Of a stretch of DNA of 43,309 bases, positions 41,637-43,309 are shown in pieces. Both the position numbers and the translations under genes were made by a program. The notes beneath the pieces are model-generated. The model was given only the letters and a program-made list of their open reading frames with translations, searched no databases and was not told where the DNA came from. Source of the stretch: Bordetella parapertussis (GTDB lineage Bacteria > Pseudomonadota > Gammaproteobacteria > Burkholderiales > Burkholderiaceae_B). Location of the stretch: positions 1 to 43,309 of the forward strand of contig CAMAYM010000009.1 in NCBI GenBank assembly GCA_945862495.1, in the 5' to 3' direction. Numbering within the stretch: position 1 is the stretch's first letter; the number at the start of each line of letters is the position of its first letter.

Positions 41637-43309
41637 ATGCCCGCCAGAAAAAAAACTGAGCCCCTTTACTTCAACCGTGAACTGTCACTTTTGCAATTCA
41701 ACGAGCGCGTGTTGGCGATGGCGGAGCGTCCTGATACGCCCGCACTTGAGCGGTTGCGTTACGTCTGTATCGTGGGCTCCAACCTGGACGAATTTTTTGA
41801 AATTAGGGTCGCGAGCCTCAAGGCGCAAATTGCGCAACATCCTCATTTGGTGGGTCCCGATGGCCTGACGACTGAAGAAGCCTTTGAGCGCGTCCAGCAA
41901 GCGGTCCATGTCTTGGTCGACCGCCAATACACCTTGCTTAACGAGCAGGTGTTGCCTGCCCTCAAGGCCGAAGGTGTTGTGCTGCACCAGGCTGCAGAAT
42001 GGAACGCCGCACAGAAAAAGTGGGCGCAAGAAGTGTTTAATCGTGATGTCATGCCCTTGTTGACGCCGATTGGCTTGGACCCCGCGCATCCTTTCCCTAG
42101 GGTCTACAACAAAAGTCTCAACTTTATTGTGCCCTTATCCGGTGCAGATGCGTTTGGTCGCAAAGCGACGATTGCGATTGTGCAGGCACCTCGAGCGTTG
42201 CCACGTCTGATCAAGGTGCCGCCTGCGGTTTCCGGTCATCCGCACGGTTTTATTCTGTTGACGGGTTTTCTGCGTGCCTTTGTCGGGGATTTACTCCCAG
42301 GCATGCATATGGAAGGTTGTTATCAATGGCGCGTCACGCGCAATAGCGACCTGTTTGTCGATGAAGAAGAAGTGACAAACTTACGCCAGGCCTTGCAGGG
42401 TGAGCTTTCTCAGCGCAATTTTGGTTCAGCCGTTCGCCTGGAAATTGACCACAACACGCCACCGCATATCGAGGCTTTTTTACAAAAAGAGTTTTCGCTG
42501 ACCGCAGAGGATACCTATCGCGTCAATGGTCCTGCCAATGTTGCACGCTTGATGCAGATCTGTAACATCGTCAAGGCGCCCGATCTGTTGTTTCCCGAAT
42601 TCGTAGGAAAGGTGCCCAAGCCGTTTGACAATTTGCCCAGCCGTTCTTCAGCGATTTTTGAGGCGATTGCCAAGAAAGACCATTTGTTACACCATCCGTA
42701 CCAGTCTTTTATGCCCGTTCTGGACTTTTTGACAGCGGCATCTATCGACCCTGATGTGGTGGCGATTAAGCAAACGATTTATCGCACGGGCGAGGACTCC
42801 CAACTCATGCATTTGCTCTTATCTGCAGCTAAGGCAGGTAAGGAAGTCACGGTTGTCGTGGAGTTGATGGCACGCTTTGATGAGCAAACCAACATTAATT
42901 GGGCGGCTCGCCTCGAGGAAGTCGGCGCACATGTTGTCTATGGCGTCGTCGGACATAAGACGCACGCAAAGATGGCCTTAGTATTGCGACGTGAAAAAGG
43001 GCGTATTCGTCGCTATGGTCACATGGGTACGGGTAACTATCACTTGCGCACTGCAAGTCTCTACACCGACTTCGGCTTGTTGACGGCCGACCCCAAGCTC
43101 TGCGATGACATGGATCAGGTGTTTTCACAGCTGACTGGGCTGGGGCAGCGCAGAAAGTTAAAAATGTTGCTCCAATCGCCTTTCACGATGCACAGCACAG
43201 TAATCAGCATGATTCGAGCTGAAACACGTGCTGCGCGCGCCGGTAAAACGTCGCGGATCATGGCCAAAATGAATTCTTTGTTAGAGCCCTTGGTGATCCA
43301 AGAGCTTTA
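41637..43309 (+). CDS. ppk: Polyphosphate kinase 1 (3' end outside window)
   Basis: Reversibly makes polyphosphate from ATP. The window holds the first 557 codons of a protein usually near 690 residues. The N domain starts LYFNRELSLLQFNERVLAMAE and SNLDEFFEIRVASLKAQI; the head domain follows, then PYQSFMPVLDFLTAA and AIKQTIYRT of the first catalytic domain. The histidine that is autophosphorylated in the family corresponds to H443 in KTHAKM, followed by YGHMGTGNYH. The second catalytic domain is cut off. A run of eight adenines lies at 41648-41655, in codons 4-7. Start ATG 41637 has a weak CAGG upstream. Confidence 0.95.
   Translation, partial: MPARKKTEPLYFNRELSLLQFNERVLAMAERPDTPALERLRYVCIVGSNLDEFFEIRVASLKAQIAQHPHLVGPDGLTTEEAFERVQQAVHVLVDRQYTLLNEQVLPALKAEGVVLHQAAEWNAAQKKWAQEVFNRDVMPLLTPIGLDPAHPFPRVYNKSLNFIVPLSGADAFGRKATIAIVQAPRALPRLIKVPPAVSGHPHGFILLTGFLRAFVGDLLPGMHMEGCYQWRVTRNSDLFVDEEEVTNLRQALQGELSQRNFGSAVRLEIDHNTPPHIEAFLQKEFSLTAEDTYRVNGPANVARLMQICNIVKAPDLLFPEFVGKVPKPFDNLPSRSSAIFEAIAKKDHLLHHPYQSFMPVLDFLTAASIDPDVVAIKQTIYRTGEDSQLMHLLLSAAKAGKEVTVVVELMARFDEQTNINWAARLEEVGAHVVYGVVGHKTHAKMALVLRREKGRIRRYGHMGTGNYHLRTASLYTDFGLLTADPKLCDDMDQVFSQLTGLGQRRKLKMLLQSPFTMHSTVISMIRAETRAARAGKTSRIMAKMNSLLEPLVIQEL

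Noticed and set aside
1..43309. CRISPR arrays, insertion sequences, toxin-antitoxin pairs, restriction systems and phage genes.
   Set aside because: No regularly spaced repeats, transposase motifs or small paired defence genes were seen; the window is housekeeping plus one metabolic block.

Overview
The window is an almost fully coding stretch of a chromosome from a beta-proteobacterium of the order Burkholderiales, most likely Alcaligenaceae-like. The reasons are gene order (pcnB-HAD-hda / purM / miaA-mutL-amiC-tsaE / xerD; ffs-dnaX-ybaB-recR; carAB; greA-yhbY-rlmE-ftsH-folP-glmM; ppx/ppk), a MutL of the endonuclease type, and the beta-type AddAB-like nuclease pair. This placement is inferred from gene order and remembered family features, not from a search. 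No phage, insertion sequence, CRISPR array or plasmid gene was seen, and no gap between genes exceeds about 210 bases.

Bases 1-9500 hold RNA and DNA maintenance genes. A minus-strand operon hda-HAD phosphatase-pcnB (cut by the window edge) has overlapping stops and starts and is divergent from purM. PurM converges on a minus-strand run tsaE-amiC-mutL-miaA, with a large hairpin at the meeting point inside the end of miaA. xerD and a tRNA-Arg(CCU) follow on the plus strand.

Bases 9600-20015 are all plus strand: an MFS transporter, a 52-residue one-helix membrane protein, an AddB-like and an AddA-like helicase/nuclease pair, the 4.5S SRP RNA (ffs), dnaX, ybaB and recR. The AddB-like protein keeps its nuclease residues but appears to lack two cysteines of the usual iron-sulfur cluster.

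Bases 20035-25460 hold transaldolase (minus strand) and carA-carB. Between carB and greA, which are close neighbours in many relatives, lie about 8.4 kb of accessory metabolism: a CaiB/BaiF CoA-transferase, an SDR oxidoreductase, a histidine phosphatase, a ferredoxin-NADP reductase and a LivJ-LivHM(fused)-LivG-LivF ABC importer.

Bases 33760-43309 return to housekeeping: greA behind a leader terminator, yhbY, rlmE, ftsH (starting at TTG behind a strong ribosome binding site), folP, glmM, ppx and the first four fifths of ppk. No clear new multi-gene system was found. The points most worth a second look are the altered AddB-like cluster site, the greA leader terminator, the ftsH initiation region, the hairpin inside miaA and the carB-greA insertion.
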